A DNA stretch of 64,000 nucleotides, taken from contig OZ006999.1 in NCBI GenBank assembly GCA_963931285.1, positions 1,612,001 through 1,676,000 on the forward strand, given 5' to 3'. This DNA is from Thermophilibacter sp944322145 (lineage in GTDB: Bacteria; Actinomycetota; Coriobacteriia; Coriobacteriales; Atopobiaceae). The translations under genes and the position numbers were made by a program. Below the pieces are notes generated by a model. The model ran no database searches. It was not told the DNA's origin and saw nothing but the letters and a program-made list of their open reading frames with translations. Shown in pieces: positions 42,270-50,534 of this stretch (position 1 is the first letter of the stretch; the number at the start of each line of letters is the position of its first letter).

Positions 42270-45239
42270 TCAGGTGCCGGCGCCGCTCGACTGGACCTGG
42301 AGCGCGCGTGCGAGCACCTGGCCCGCCAGGCTGGCGGCAAAGCCCTCGACGTCCACTCCCTGTCCCTCGACGCAGACCGAGATGACCAGCGTCGGGTTGT
42401 CGTACGGCGCAAAGCCGATAAAGAACGAGTTGATGTTGCCGTTCTCCACCTGGGCGGTGCCGGTCTTGCCGGCCACCTGGACCCCTGCGACCTGGGCATT
42501 GACGCCGGTGCCGTGGTCCACGACCCCGAGCATGGCCTCCTTGACCTGCTCGGCGGTCTGGGCGGATATTGCCTGTCCCAGCGAGCGCGGGGAGGTGGTG
42601 GAGGTCACCACGCCCTCGGGGGAGAGGACATGGTCGACCACGTAGGGGTCCATGGCGACGCCGCCGTTGGCGATGGTCTGCGCGATGACGGCGTTCTGCA
42701 TGACGGTGACCTGCGGGCCCGCGGGGCTCTCGTGCTGGCCCACGGGCTGGCCGCAGGCGGCCCAGGCAGTCTCCCACTCCGTCATCTCGGAGGAGACGGG
42801 CATGAGCGAGGCGAGGGTCGTGAAGTCCTGGCCGAGGTTGCGCCCGAAGCCGAAGGCGTTGGCGTAGCTCACGAGCAGGTCGGAGCCCACCTCGACGCCA
42901 AGCTGGGCGAAGGCGGTGTTGGACGAGAGGGCGAAGGCCTCCTTGAGGGTGGGCTCGCCGTAGTCGTTGCCGCCGTAGTTGGTCACCTCGCCCCCGCCGA
43001 TCTCGAGCGAGGGGCCGGCGTAGTAGATGTCGTCGAGCGCGGCGGTCCCCGAGTCGAGGGCAGCGGAGAGCGTGACGCTCTTGAAGGACGAGCCGGGCGA
43101 GTAGAGCGCCTGCGTCGTGCGGTCGAGCAGCTCGCCGCTCGATCCCTCGGCGATGACGGTGTCGAGCTCGTCGACGGTGTAGGTGGGGTTCGAGGCCTTG
43201 GCCAGAACGGCGCCGGTCTTGGGGTCGAGGACCACGATCGCGCCGGTGTAGCCGGCAAGCGCCTCCTCGGCCGCGCGCTGGATCTGCGAGTTGATGGTCA
43301 GGGCGACCGTAGATCCCGGCTGCTGCACGCCGGCGAGCGCGTAGAGGGCGCTCCTCCAGTCGGAGTAGTCGGAGTGGCCCGTGAGCGTCTCGTTCATCGT
43401 GGCCTCGATGCCGGAGCTGCCGTACTGGGTGGAGACGTAGCCCACGGTGTGCCGCGCGAGCGAGCCCTGCGGGTAGCTGCGCAGGTAGCTGCCGTCGGCC
43501 TGCTGGACGCTCTCGGCGAGGGTCAGGCCGTCGGAGGTGATGATGGCGCCGCGCTGCACATAGGCGCTCTTGGCGATCGTGTGGTTGTTGGTGGGGAGGT
43601 TCTGCACGCGCTCGGCGTCGATCTCCTGCACGTAGGTGAGGTTGGCGATGAGCACCGCAAACAGGACCGAGAAGACCGTGATGAGGCTCGTGAGGCGCTT
43701 CCCCAGCGCCACGCGGCCGAGCACGCCGGACTCCGCGGTCTGCGCGCTGAAGCTCGCGCGCGCGTGGGCGCCGTGAACGGCGGCCTCCGCCTGCGCGGCG
43801 GCGGGGTTGCTCGGCTCGAGGGAGAGCATGGCGTCCGCGCCGGTCTTCTCGCCCGTGACGCCGCTCTCCATCTGGGACTCGCGGCCGGTGCCCTCGTCGC
43901 CGGCGCGCAGCAGCAGGCCGACGATGATGAAGCACGCCAGCAGGGAGGTTCCGCCCTGGCTCACGAAGGGCAGGGTGACGCCCGTGAGCGGCAGGAGCTT
44001 GGTGACGCCGCCTACGATGAGGAAGGCCTGGAACACCACGGCGCTCGTGAGGCCCACCGCGGCAAAGGCCGAGGTGTCGGACTTTGCGCGGGCGGCCGTC
44101 GCAAAGCCGCGGACGCCCAGCAGGAGGTAGAGCATCAGGATGCCGGAGGCGCCGAGAAGGCCCGTCTCCTCGGCGATGGCGGAGAAGATGAAGTCGCTCG
44201 AGACCACGGGGATGAGCGTCGCCATGCCCTTGCCGATGCCCGTTCCCGTGAGCCCGCCGTCGGCGAGCGAGTAGAGCGACTGGACGATCTGGTAGCCGCC
44301 GCCGGAGGCGTCGGACCACGGGTCGAGCCACATGTTGACGCGCGTCTGGACGTGGCCGAAGAGCTGGTAGCAGGCAACGCCGGCCACCGCGAGAAGGGCG
44401 ATGCTCACCACGACGTAGCTCACGCGGCCCGTGGCCACGTAGAGCATGATGACGAAGAAGGTGAAGAAGAGCAGGGCGCTGCCGAGGTCGGTCTCAAAGA
44501 CCACTACGAGCAGGCTGATGCCCCACATGACGACGATGGGAAGCAGCATCCGGGGCTGGGGCACCTTGAAGGGCCCGATTCCGCGCATCGACACGGAGAG
44601 CGCCTCGCGGTTGGCGGCGAGGTAGAACGCCAGGAACAGGACAAGCGCGATCTTGGCGAACTCACCCGGCTGGAAGCCGAAGTCGCCGATGTAGATCCAG
44701 AGCTTGGAGCCGTAGCGCTCCGTGCCCACGAGCATGGGCAGGACGAGAAGGACCACGCCGGCCAGCCCGAGCGTGTACTTGTAGTCCGAGAGCTTGTCGA
44801 GGTTGCGGACCAGGGCAAGGGTCGCGACCATCACGCCCACGGAGAGGTAGAGCCACACGACCTGGCTCACCGCCGCGTCGGGGGCGAGCCTCGTGAGGAA
44901 GGTGATGCCGATGCCCGAGAGCGCAAAGACGATGGGCAGTATCGCCGGGTCGGCCCCGGGGGCCAGGAAGCGGATGGCCACGTGGGCGGCGGCGAACGCG
45001 CCGAAGAGCCCGAGCGGCACGCCGAGCGTCTGGATGCCCAGCTGCTGGTTGGAGGTCACCACGTACATCGCATAGAGCAAGATGACGGGGACGGCGGCGA
45101 GCAGCAGCAGGAAGAGCTCGGTGTTCCTGCGCGAGAGCCCGTGCCCGTCGGCGTGCGGCGCCGCGACGGACGAGGCGATGGCCCCGACCTCGGCGCGGCT
45201 CTGCCCGCCGGCGTAGCGGTTCTTCCTCATCAGCGCCAT
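42270..45239 (-). CDS. FtsW/RodA-type glycosyltransferase fused to a class B PBP transpeptidase
   Basis: The 989-residue polypeptide joins two normally separate partners. Residues about 40-455 form a polytopic SEDS domain (DFGFQPGEFAKIALVLFLAF, FETDLGSALLFF, TGTGIGKGMATLIPVVSSDF, IAEETGLLGA, VTLPFVSQGGTSLL). After a linker and another TM helix near 530, a transpeptidase follows with SxxK in SPGSSFKSV (about 715), SxN in LSSNTAF (about 773) and KTGTA (about 927). Together it could both polymerise lipid II and cross-link it. An ATG at 45239 and a GTG at 45248 are both possible; the GTG would overlap the phosphatase stop. Operon context with kinase, phosphatase and FHA proteins suggests phospho-control of wall growth. 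FtsW-FtsI or RodA-PBP2 role is undecided. Confidence 0.93.
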   Translation of the reverse strand: MALMRKNRYAGGQSRAEVGAIASSVAAPHADGHGLSRRNTELFLLLLAAVPVILLYAMYVVTSNQQLGIQTLGVPLGLFGAFAAAHVAIRFLAPGADPAILPIVFALSGIGITFLTRLAPDAAVSQVVWLYLSVGVMVATLALVRNLDKLSDYKYTLGLAGVVLLVLPMLVGTERYGSKLWIYIGDFGFQPGEFAKIALVLFLAFYLAANREALSVSMRGIGPFKVPQPRMLLPIVVMWGISLLVVVFETDLGSALLFFTFFVIMLYVATGRVSYVVVSIALLAVAGVACYQLFGHVQTRVNMWLDPWSDASGGGYQIVQSLYSLADGGLTGTGIGKGMATLIPVVSSDFIFSAIAEETGLLGASGILMLYLLLGVRGFATAARAKSDTSAFAAVGLTSAVVFQAFLIVGGVTKLLPLTGVTLPFVSQGGTSLLACFIIVGLLLRAGDEGTGRESQMESGVTGEKTGADAMLSLEPSNPAAAQAEAAVHGAHARASFSAQTAESGVLGRVALGKRLTSLITVFSVLFAVLIANLTYVQEIDAERVQNLPTNNHTIAKSAYVQRGAIITSDGLTLAESVQQADGSYLRSYPQGSLARHTVGYVSTQYGSSGIEATMNETLTGHSDYSDWRSALYALAGVQQPGSTVALTINSQIQRAAEEALAGYTGAIVVLDPKTGAVLAKASNPTYTVDELDTVIAEGSSGELLDRTTQALYSPGSSFKSVTLSAALDSGTAALDDIYYAGPSLEIGGGEVTNYGGNDYGEPTLKEAFALSSNTAFAQLGVEVGSDLLVSYANAFGFGRNLGQDFTTLASLMPVSSEMTEWETAWAACGQPVGQHESPAGPQVTVMQNAVIAQTIANGGVAMDPYVVDHVLSPEGVVTSTTSPRSLGQAISAQTAEQVKEAMLGVVDHGTGVNAQVAGVQVAGKTGTAQVENGNINSFFIGFAPYDNPTLVISVCVEGQGVDVEGFAASLAGQVLARALQVQSSGAGT

Positions 45240-45240
45240 C

Positions 45241-46503
45241 TCACTCACCCCCGTCCGTCTGTCCGTCGTCAGAATCCTGCGGCGCGGACGCGTCCGGGCC
45301 GCCCTCCTCGGAGCTGACCTCCTGCGCGAGCTGGGCCGCCTTCTCCTGCTCCTCGTAGATCTGGTCGTGGTAGGAGTTGATGGTGTCGAGCGCGGCCTGT
45401 TCGTTCTGCACGCGGATGCCCGCCTCGAGCTGGTCTTGGACCGAGGCGGGGAGGTCGGTGACGGCGACGGCGCTCGTCCCGACGAGCTCGTTTAGCGGTA
45501 CGCCGAGGAAGTCTCCCTGGATGCCGCGGTAGATGGCCACGGTGCCATCGTTGACCCCGAGGTACCACTCCCCGCGGATGAAGACGAAGCTGATGAGCAG
45601 GACGACGGCGAGGACCGCGGCGATGACGCCCGACACGCCCGCGGCCCGGTGGAGCAGGCGCCGGCGCGCGGCGTCCGCAAGGCCGTCGTTGAGCACGTCG
45701 ACGACGGCGACGGTCACGTTGTCGGAGCCCCCCGCGGTGAGCGCGGCGGCGACGAGGTTGTCTGCCGCCTGCTGCGGCGTGGCGCTCGAGACCGCGACCG
45801 CCTCGAGCTCGCTGTCAGAAATCATGCTCGAGAGGCCGTCGGAGCACAGGATGATGCGGTCTCCGTCGTTAACCTCGAGCGAGAAGTGATCGGCGTACAT
45901 GTCCGCGTCAGAGCCCAGCGCGCGCGTGATGATGGAGCGCGACGGGTGCGTGCGCGCCTCGTCCGCGGTGATCTGTCCCGAGTCGACGAGCTCCTCGACG
46001 TAGGAGTGGTCGTGCGTGACGCGCACGAGGGTTCCGTGACGCAGCACGTAGACGCGTGAGTCGCCGACGTGTGCGACGGCCATCTTGTTCTTCTCGATAA
46101 GGACGGCGGTGGCCGTGCAGCCCATGCCGGGCTTTCCGATGCCCTCCTCGGCGCCGCGCATGACGGCGAGGTTGGCCGCCTCGACCGCCGCCCCGAGAAG
46201 GACGTCGTCCGCGGTCGCCGGGGCCCGCTCACCGATGGTCTCGACGGTTATCGAGCTCGCGATCTCGCCGGCGGCGTGACCGCCCATGCCGTCGGATACG
46301 ACGAACAGCGGCGCCTGGAGGAGGAACGAGTCCTCGTTGTGCCCGCGCACCAGGCCGACGTCGCTCCGCGCGCCCCACGCGATGAACTCGTTGGCGCCGG
46401 AGACGGCATCTGCGCCGGCACGCCCCTCGACGGGCATCTCGGCGCGGCCTGGCGCGTTGGTGGGCTCCAGCGGGGCGCCTGTCTGAAGGTCCTCCGTCGT
46501 CAT
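45241..46503 (-). CDS. pstP: PP2C-type serine/threonine phosphatase (PstP/Stp)
   Basis: The 420-residue protein has a PPM/PP2C domain (ARSDVGLVRGHNEDSFL, VVSDGMGGHAAGEIAS, GCTATAVLI, VAHVGDSRVYVLR, LCSDGLSSMI, GGSDNVTVAVV) with the Asp metal ligands. One TM helix (GVSGVIAAVLAVVLLISFVF) and an extracytoplasmic tail of about 110 residues follow. This layout is that of mycobacterial PstP. It should reverse phosphorylation by the two kinases of the operon. Its ATG overlaps the stop of the FhaB gene and it abuts the FtsW-PBP gene. Confidence 0.94.
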   Translation of the reverse strand: MTTEDLQTGAPLEPTNAPGRAEMPVEGRAGADAVSGANEFIAWGARSDVGLVRGHNEDSFLLQAPLFVVSDGMGGHAAGEIASSITVETIGERAPATADDVLLGAAVEAANLAVMRGAEEGIGKPGMGCTATAVLIEKNKMAVAHVGDSRVYVLRHGTLVRVTHDHSYVEELVDSGQITADEARTHPSRSIITRALGSDADMYADHFSLEVNDGDRIILCSDGLSSMISDSELEAVAVSSATPQQAADNLVAAALTAGGSDNVTVAVVDVLNDGLADAARRRLLHRAAGVSGVIAAVLAVVLLISFVFIRGEWYLGVNDGTVAIYRGIQGDFLGVPLNELVGTSAVAVTDLPASVQDQLEAGIRVQNEQAALDTINSYHDQIYEEQEKAAQLAQEVSSEEGGPDASAPQDSDDGQTDGGE

Positions 46504-46913
46504 CCGCGCGTCACCCGCATGATGGTGTCGCCCACCTGGACTTCGTCATCCTCCCTCAGCGTGACGGGCTGGTCGATGACGTGGCCGTTGACGAGGGTTC
46601 CGTTGGTGGAGCCGAGGTCCTCGAGCACGAGCGCGGGCCCCTGCAGGGTGAAGCGGGCGTGGGTGGAGGAGACGTAGGGCTCGTCGATCACGACGTCAGA
46701 CGACGGGGAGCGGCCCACGACGACGGGGCCGAGGATGTCGACGTGCAGCCCGCGCAGCGTCTTCTTGCCCTTCTCGACGTCAATCGCCCAGATGGCGGCG
46801 TCGCGGCGCTGGCCGCGCACGAGGCCCACGCCCGTCCGCATGACCGCGAACAGGAAGACGTAGAGGACGACCACGAGGAGGATGCGGCCCGCAAACAGGA
46901 CGAGGTCGATCAT
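46500..46913 (-). CDS. fhaB: Membrane-anchored FHA protein (FhaB/FipA-like)
   Basis: The 137-residue protein has an N-terminal TM helix (LVLFAGRILLVVVLYVFLFA) and a C-terminal FHA domain with the phosphothreonine-binding residues (VVVGRSPSSDVVI, VSSTHARF, LEDLGSTNGTLVNG). It would bring phosphorylated partners to the membrane. ATGA overlaps join it to FhaA upstream and the phosphatase downstream, indicating coupled translation. Confidence 0.93.
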   Translation of the reverse strand: MIDLVLFAGRILLVVVLYVFLFAVMRTGVGLVRGQRRDAAIWAIDVEKGKKTLRGLHVDILGPVVVGRSPSSDVVIDEPYVSSTHARFTLQGPALVLEDLGSTNGTLVNGHVIDQPVTLREDDEVQVGDTIMRVTRG

Positions 46914-48022
46914 CGGCGAATCTCCCTGAACTCGAGATTCACGAGGCCGAGGGTGATGAGGTCACCGTCCTGAAGCGGGCAGGACGTGATGTCGACGTCG
47001 TTGACGAGGGTTCCGTTGGTGGAGTTGAGGTCGGTGATGCGCCAGCCGGAGCCGTCGTAGGAGAGCTCGGCGTGGGCGCGCGAGACGTTGGGGTCGCGCA
47101 GGACGATGGCGGACAGGGAGCGCTCGCGCCCGATGACCGCGGAGGGCGCCTCCGCGGTGAAGGTGCGGCCGGTCTGCCTGTCGATGAGCAGGCAGGAGAC
47201 GTCTGTGCCGCCCTGGGCGGCGGCATACGAGGGCGTCGGCGAGGGGACGGACGGGGAGCCCGCCGGGCTGGCCTCGCTCATGATGCGCCTCATGTCGACC
47301 AGGGGCACGCTCTTGCGCTGCGTCTGGGGAATGGAGGGGGCGACGAGCGCCGAGTCGGCGAGCGGCACGGGCATGGGGGTAGATGCGGACGCGGATGCGA
47401 CCGGCGCCGGCTCGGGGACGTCGAACTCGGGGGGCATGACCTCGAGGCCGGCGTCTACCTCCGGAACGCCGGGCTGCGCGCGCCTCGGCGCGGGCGCGGC
47501 GAAGGCGTCCTGCTCCTCGGCGCGAGGATGCGGTGCCGGTCGAGCCCCGGAGCTGCGGCGGTTGACCTGCGCGGCCGCGCCGCCGGCGCTCGAGCTGCCC
47601 GCCAGGAACGCGCGCTCCTCCTCGCGCAGCCGGTTGAGGGTGCCGGCGTCGACGTTCTCGGCGAAGACGGCGAACTTGCCCGGCTTGAGGGAGGGGTCGA
47701 CCATGAAGCGCACGAGGGGGCTGCCCACGAAGGTGTAGCCCTTCTTCTGCGCCTGGGCGGTCACGAAGGAGGCGGTCTCGAAGGTGATCTGCTCGTAGAG
47801 CGGGCGCATCAGGGAGTCGTCCGTCGCGGAGACGAGCACGGTGTAGAGGCCGGGCGCGGTGTCGACGCCGTCGATCTCATACGTCTCGTTCTCCATCTCG
47901 CGGGCGGCGCGCTTCGCGAGCTTTTTGAATGAGAAGGGCTCGGTGTAGCCCTGCGGTGCCGCTCCGAACACGGAGCTGATTCGCCCCTCGAAATCGCTAA
48001 GGAAGCTCATAGGTCTATTCAT
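46910..48022 (-). CDS. fhaA: DUF3662-FHA protein (FhaA-like)
   Basis: The 370-residue cytoplasmic protein has an N-terminal DUF3662 domain (FEGRISSVFGAAPQGYTEPF, FKKLAKRAAREMENETYEID), a Pro/Ala-rich linker and a C-terminal FHA domain (SAVIGRERSLSAIVLRDPNV, SRAHAELSYDGSGW, DLNSTNGTLVND). In mycobacteria FhaA binds phosphorylated MviN/wall factors. The ATG at 48022 has AGGAAGGCG just upstream and overlaps the kinase gene by 8 nt; an ATG at 48010 is an alternative. Confidence 0.93.
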   Translation of the reverse strand: MNRPMSFLSDFEGRISSVFGAAPQGYTEPFSFKKLAKRAAREMENETYEIDGVDTAPGLYTVLVSATDDSLMRPLYEQITFETASFVTAQAQKKGYTFVGSPLVRFMVDPSLKPGKFAVFAENVDAGTLNRLREEERAFLAGSSSAGGAAAQVNRRSSGARPAPHPRAEEQDAFAAPAPRRAQPGVPEVDAGLEVMPPEFDVPEPAPVASASASTPMPVPLADSALVAPSIPQTQRKSVPLVDMRRIMSEASPAGSPSVPSPTPSYAAAQGGTDVSCLLIDRQTGRTFTAEAPSAVIGRERSLSAIVLRDPNVSRAHAELSYDGSGWRITDLNSTNGTLVNDVDITSCPLQDGDLITLGLVNLEFREIRR

Positions 48023-49757
48023 CGCCTTCCTGGTCCTCGAAGAGCGGGCCTCTCAGGACAGTCGCTGTGCACAAAAGCACAAATAAGAGTACCGCAACTA
48101 CCACCGACTCCCAATGGGGGGCCGCCCATATACCGCCATTCTCCATGCCTGCGGAGACGCCCTGCGACAGGACGAGGCATCCGAGGCCAAGGGCCTGGCC
48201 CACGATTCCCGCCCCGACCGAACCGCGCAGGGCGACGGCGGACGAGACGAGCGCGCACGCGGCGGAGCCCGCGACGAGCGCCCAGAACGAGGGGTCGGCC
48301 CACATCTGGGCAACCTGGGAGACGACGGCCGTCGCCAGGAAGCCCGTGGCAACCGAGGCCTGGAACACGCCCGCCACGAGGTGGCCGACGACGCCCGTGA
48401 GCATGGCCGGGAGGGGGTCGAGGGCAAAGCCGGCGAGGGCGGCTCCCGCAGAGGGGGAGGGCAGGCAGCAGGGCAGCAGCAGCGCCGCGCTGCCGAGGTG
48501 GTCGGTGCGCCCGGCGAGCGCCCACCAGAGCGCGAGGACGCATCCGAGCGCGGCTGCGAGGGGAAATGACGCGGGCGTCGGGCCCGCGGTCGCGAGGGCC
48601 GCGACGAGCGAGCCGCCCGCGAGGACCGCGCCGAGCGGCGGCCAGAGCGCCGACGCCCCCGCGCAGGCGAGCGACGCGACGGCTATGAACTGGTCGGTCG
48701 CCCCGGGCAGGGAGGGCAGGACGAGGCGGAGGACCGCGAACGCGAGCAGGGCGGTCCCCGACCTGACGATGGCGGCGGGCAGCCACGGGTGCGAGAGGGC
48801 CCGCACGGCGCGGTCGGGCAGCGCCTCCTCGCCGTCGTCGTTCTCTGCCTGGTCGACGAGCTCGCGCAGCGAGGCGGCGCCCTCCTGGGGGTCTCCGAGG
48901 CAGTCGGTGAGGTCGTCGGCGAACTCGAGCACGTCGGGCGTCCGGGCGGAGGGCTCGGGGGAGAGCGCGTCGAGCAGCGTACACGCGGCCGTTCCGTCCA
49001 GGTCCGGGCACGACCTGATCGCGCTGCGCGCGGCGTCCCGCCGGATCTTCTCGAGCGACCCGGCGGCGGTCGGCGCGGCAAAGGGATTCTGGCCCACGAG
49101 CGCCTGGCAGGCGACGACTGCGAGGGAGAAGATGTCGGTTCGCTCGTCGACGAGCATCCCCTCGATCTGCTCGGGGGGCATGTAGCCGACGGTTCCTCCT
49201 CGTGCGTCTCCGTAGCCCGCGGCGGAGGAGAGCGTCGCCATGCCAAAGTCCGCGAGCTTCACGATGCCCTGGCGGTCGATGAGGATGTTGGTGGGCTTGA
49301 TGTCAAGATGGAGCACGCGGTTCTCGTGCGCGAAGGCGAGGGCGCGGGAGACCGACGTCACGACGTGGGCGCACTCCGCCGGCATGAGGCGCCCTCCCTC
49401 GACACGCGCCAGAAGCTCGCCGAGGTTGAGCCCGTCGACGTACTCCATGACGAGATACGCGTATGCCCCGTCCGCCTCGAAGTCGAGCACGGTGACGATG
49501 TTTGGGTGGCTGAGCATGCAGGACGTGCGCGCCTCGGCGAGGGCCTCCTCGGCGGTGGTGCCCGTCTCGGCGAGCAGGGGCATGCGCTTGATTGCCACGC
49601 GGCGCTGGAGGCGCTGGTCCCAGCAGGTGCAGACCGTGCCAAATCCGCCGGTCCCCCGCCGCGCGAGCACCCGGTACCTCCCGAGGAGGACTTCTTCGGG
49701 AGGCGCGACGCGCTCCTGTGCCGCGCCCGCGCTTCTGGCGCTTGGCGTGTCGATCAC
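48015..49757 (-). CDS. Ser/Thr kinase with polytopic C-terminal membrane domain
   Basis: The 580-residue protein begins with a kinase domain (YRVLARRGTGGFGTVCTCWD, VAIKRM, LVMEYVDGLNLGELL, VLHLDIKPTNILI, LADFGMATL, GTVGYMPPEQ). The catalytic loop reads HLD instead of HRD, a change that keeps the catalytic Asp. The second half has about 8 hydrophobic segments and no PASTA repeat. The start is a GTG after GAAGGAGG. It is the first gene of the operon kinase-FhaA-FhaB-phosphatase-FtsW/PBP-PASTA kinase. It probably phosphorylates wall-synthesis or FHA partners. Confidence 0.9.
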   Translation of the reverse strand: MIDTPSARSAGAAQERVAPPEEVLLGRYRVLARRGTGGFGTVCTCWDQRLQRRVAIKRMPLLAETGTTAEEALAEARTSCMLSHPNIVTVLDFEADGAYAYLVMEYVDGLNLGELLARVEGGRLMPAECAHVVTSVSRALAFAHENRVLHLDIKPTNILIDRQGIVKLADFGMATLSSAAGYGDARGGTVGYMPPEQIEGMLVDERTDIFSLAVVACQALVGQNPFAAPTAAGSLEKIRRDAARSAIRSCPDLDGTAACTLLDALSPEPSARTPDVLEFADDLTDCLGDPQEGAASLRELVDQAENDDGEEALPDRAVRALSHPWLPAAIVRSGTALLAFAVLRLVLPSLPGATDQFIAVASLACAGASALWPPLGAVLAGGSLVAALATAGPTPASFPLAAALGCVLALWWALAGRTDHLGSAALLLPCCLPSPSAGAALAGFALDPLPAMLTGVVGHLVAGVFQASVATGFLATAVVSQVAQMWADPSFWALVAGSAACALVSSAVALRGSVGAGIVGQALGLGCLVLSQGVSAGMENGGIWAAPHWESVVVAVLLFVLLCTATVLRGPLFEDQEGDE

Positions 49758-49857
49758 GGCCCCTCCTTCGTTTTAGCTGCGTGTGCCGTGTGGGGCCATT
49801 CTACCCCGAAAAACCTCTTGGCAGGCCGCCGGGCATGCGCTAGAATGGCCCATGCAC

Positions 49858-49944
49858 GCGGGCGTGGCGGAATTGGCAGACGCGTACGGTTCAGGTCCGT
49901 ATGGGGGCAACTCCATGAAGGTTCAAGTCCTTTCGCCCGCACCA
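49858..49944 (+). tRNA. tRNA-Leu (CAG anticodon)
   Basis: An 87-nt class II tRNA: acceptor GCGGGCG / CGCCCGC, anticodon stem TACGG/CCGTA with loop TTCAGGT (anticodon CAG), long variable arm, T loop TTCAAGT, encoded CCA. A TAGAAT -10-like box lies at 49841-49846. Confidence 0.96.
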
Positions 49945-49954
49945 TGAATGAGAG

Positions 49955-49980
49955 GGCCCCGGCTTCGGCCGGGGCCTTTT
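49955..49980 (+). terminator. Terminator of tRNA-Leu(CAG)
   Basis: Stem GGCCCCGGC / GCCGGGGCC closed by a TTCG tetraloop, followed by TTTT. Confidence 0.9.
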
Positions 49981-50040
49981 GCTGTCGCGGGTTCTTCTCG
50001 CCTGTTCTTCTCTGCCGGCCCGCACTTCTCGGCATCCGCA

Positions 50041-50238
50041 AAGAAGCGGCCCGCACTCAAAGCTGCGGGCTATCGAGTGCGGGCATGCTAGCACTAATAT
50101 CGCATCGAGTGCGGGCTCCGTCCCGGCGTTTTCCCTCGAGTGCGGGCGAGAAGTGCGGGCCGCCCCGCACTCGTGAGTGTGGGCGAGAAGTGCGGGCCAC
50201 CTCCCGGCGTTTGCGCTCAGGTGCCTGCCCGCACCTGA
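50041..50238. repeat. GCCCGCACTC palindrome cluster, copy A
   Basis: The stretch is built of many direct and inverted copies of CGAGTGCGGGC / GCCCGCACTCG. One hairpin is GCCCGCActcaaagcTGCGGGC (50050-50071); others include the near-palindrome CCCGCACTCGTGAGTGTGGG and GCCCGCACCTGAGCGGGC at the end. The first 18 bp, AAGAAGCGGCCCGCACTC, recur exactly at 56811-56828. Confidence 0.85.
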
Positions 50239-50243
50239 GCGGG

Positions 50244-50432
50244 CTACGACTCGTCGTCCCCGAAGAGGTCCCAGTCGCCCTCGCCCTTCTCGTGGTTGAA
50301 GTAGCGCCTCTTCGTCTTGAGCTCCATGAGGAAGGAGATGATCAGGCACAGGACGATGCCGCCGAGAATCAGGCAGATGACGCCCATCCGGTCGTTGAAC
50401 AGCCACGTGAAGAAGTCGGCGATCGCCCGCAT
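50244..50432 (-). CDS. Small single-pass membrane protein
   Basis: The 62-residue protein has one strong TM helix (MGVICLILGGIVLCLIISFL) and a charged C-terminus (KTKRRYFNHEKGEGDWDLFG). The ATG follows GGGAGG at 8 nt. It is divergent from serS; the GCCCGCACTC palindrome cluster lies directly after its stop. Function unknown. Confidence 0.72.
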   Translation of the reverse strand: MRAIADFFTWLFNDRMGVICLILGGIVLCLIISFLMELKTKRRYFNHEKGEGDWDLFGDDES

Positions 50433-50473
50433 GTGCAGCCTCCCAATATCGCGTCGTTTTACCCGCACAAGTA

Positions 50474-50479
50474 TATACT
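50474..50479 (+). promoter_or_regulatory. Possible serS -10 element (TATACT)
   Basis: TATACT lies 55 nt before the serS ATG. The leader is too short for a T-box riboswitch. Confidence 0.45.
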
Positions 50480-50534
50480 TGGAGGGCCGCGCGCAAGAGC
50501 CGGCACCAGCAAGCGACAAGAGCAAGGAGCCAGC

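Noticed and set aside
48789..50520. Very long plus-strand frame antisense to the second kinase gene and running through tRNA-Leu
   Set aside because: It passes through a tRNA gene and several palindromes and joins serS only because stops are rare in GC-rich DNA; the serS start at 50535 has its own ribosome site.
50433..50534. T-box riboswitch upstream of serS
   Set aside because: The leader after the likely -10 is only about 50 nt, with no T-box sequence or specifier loop.
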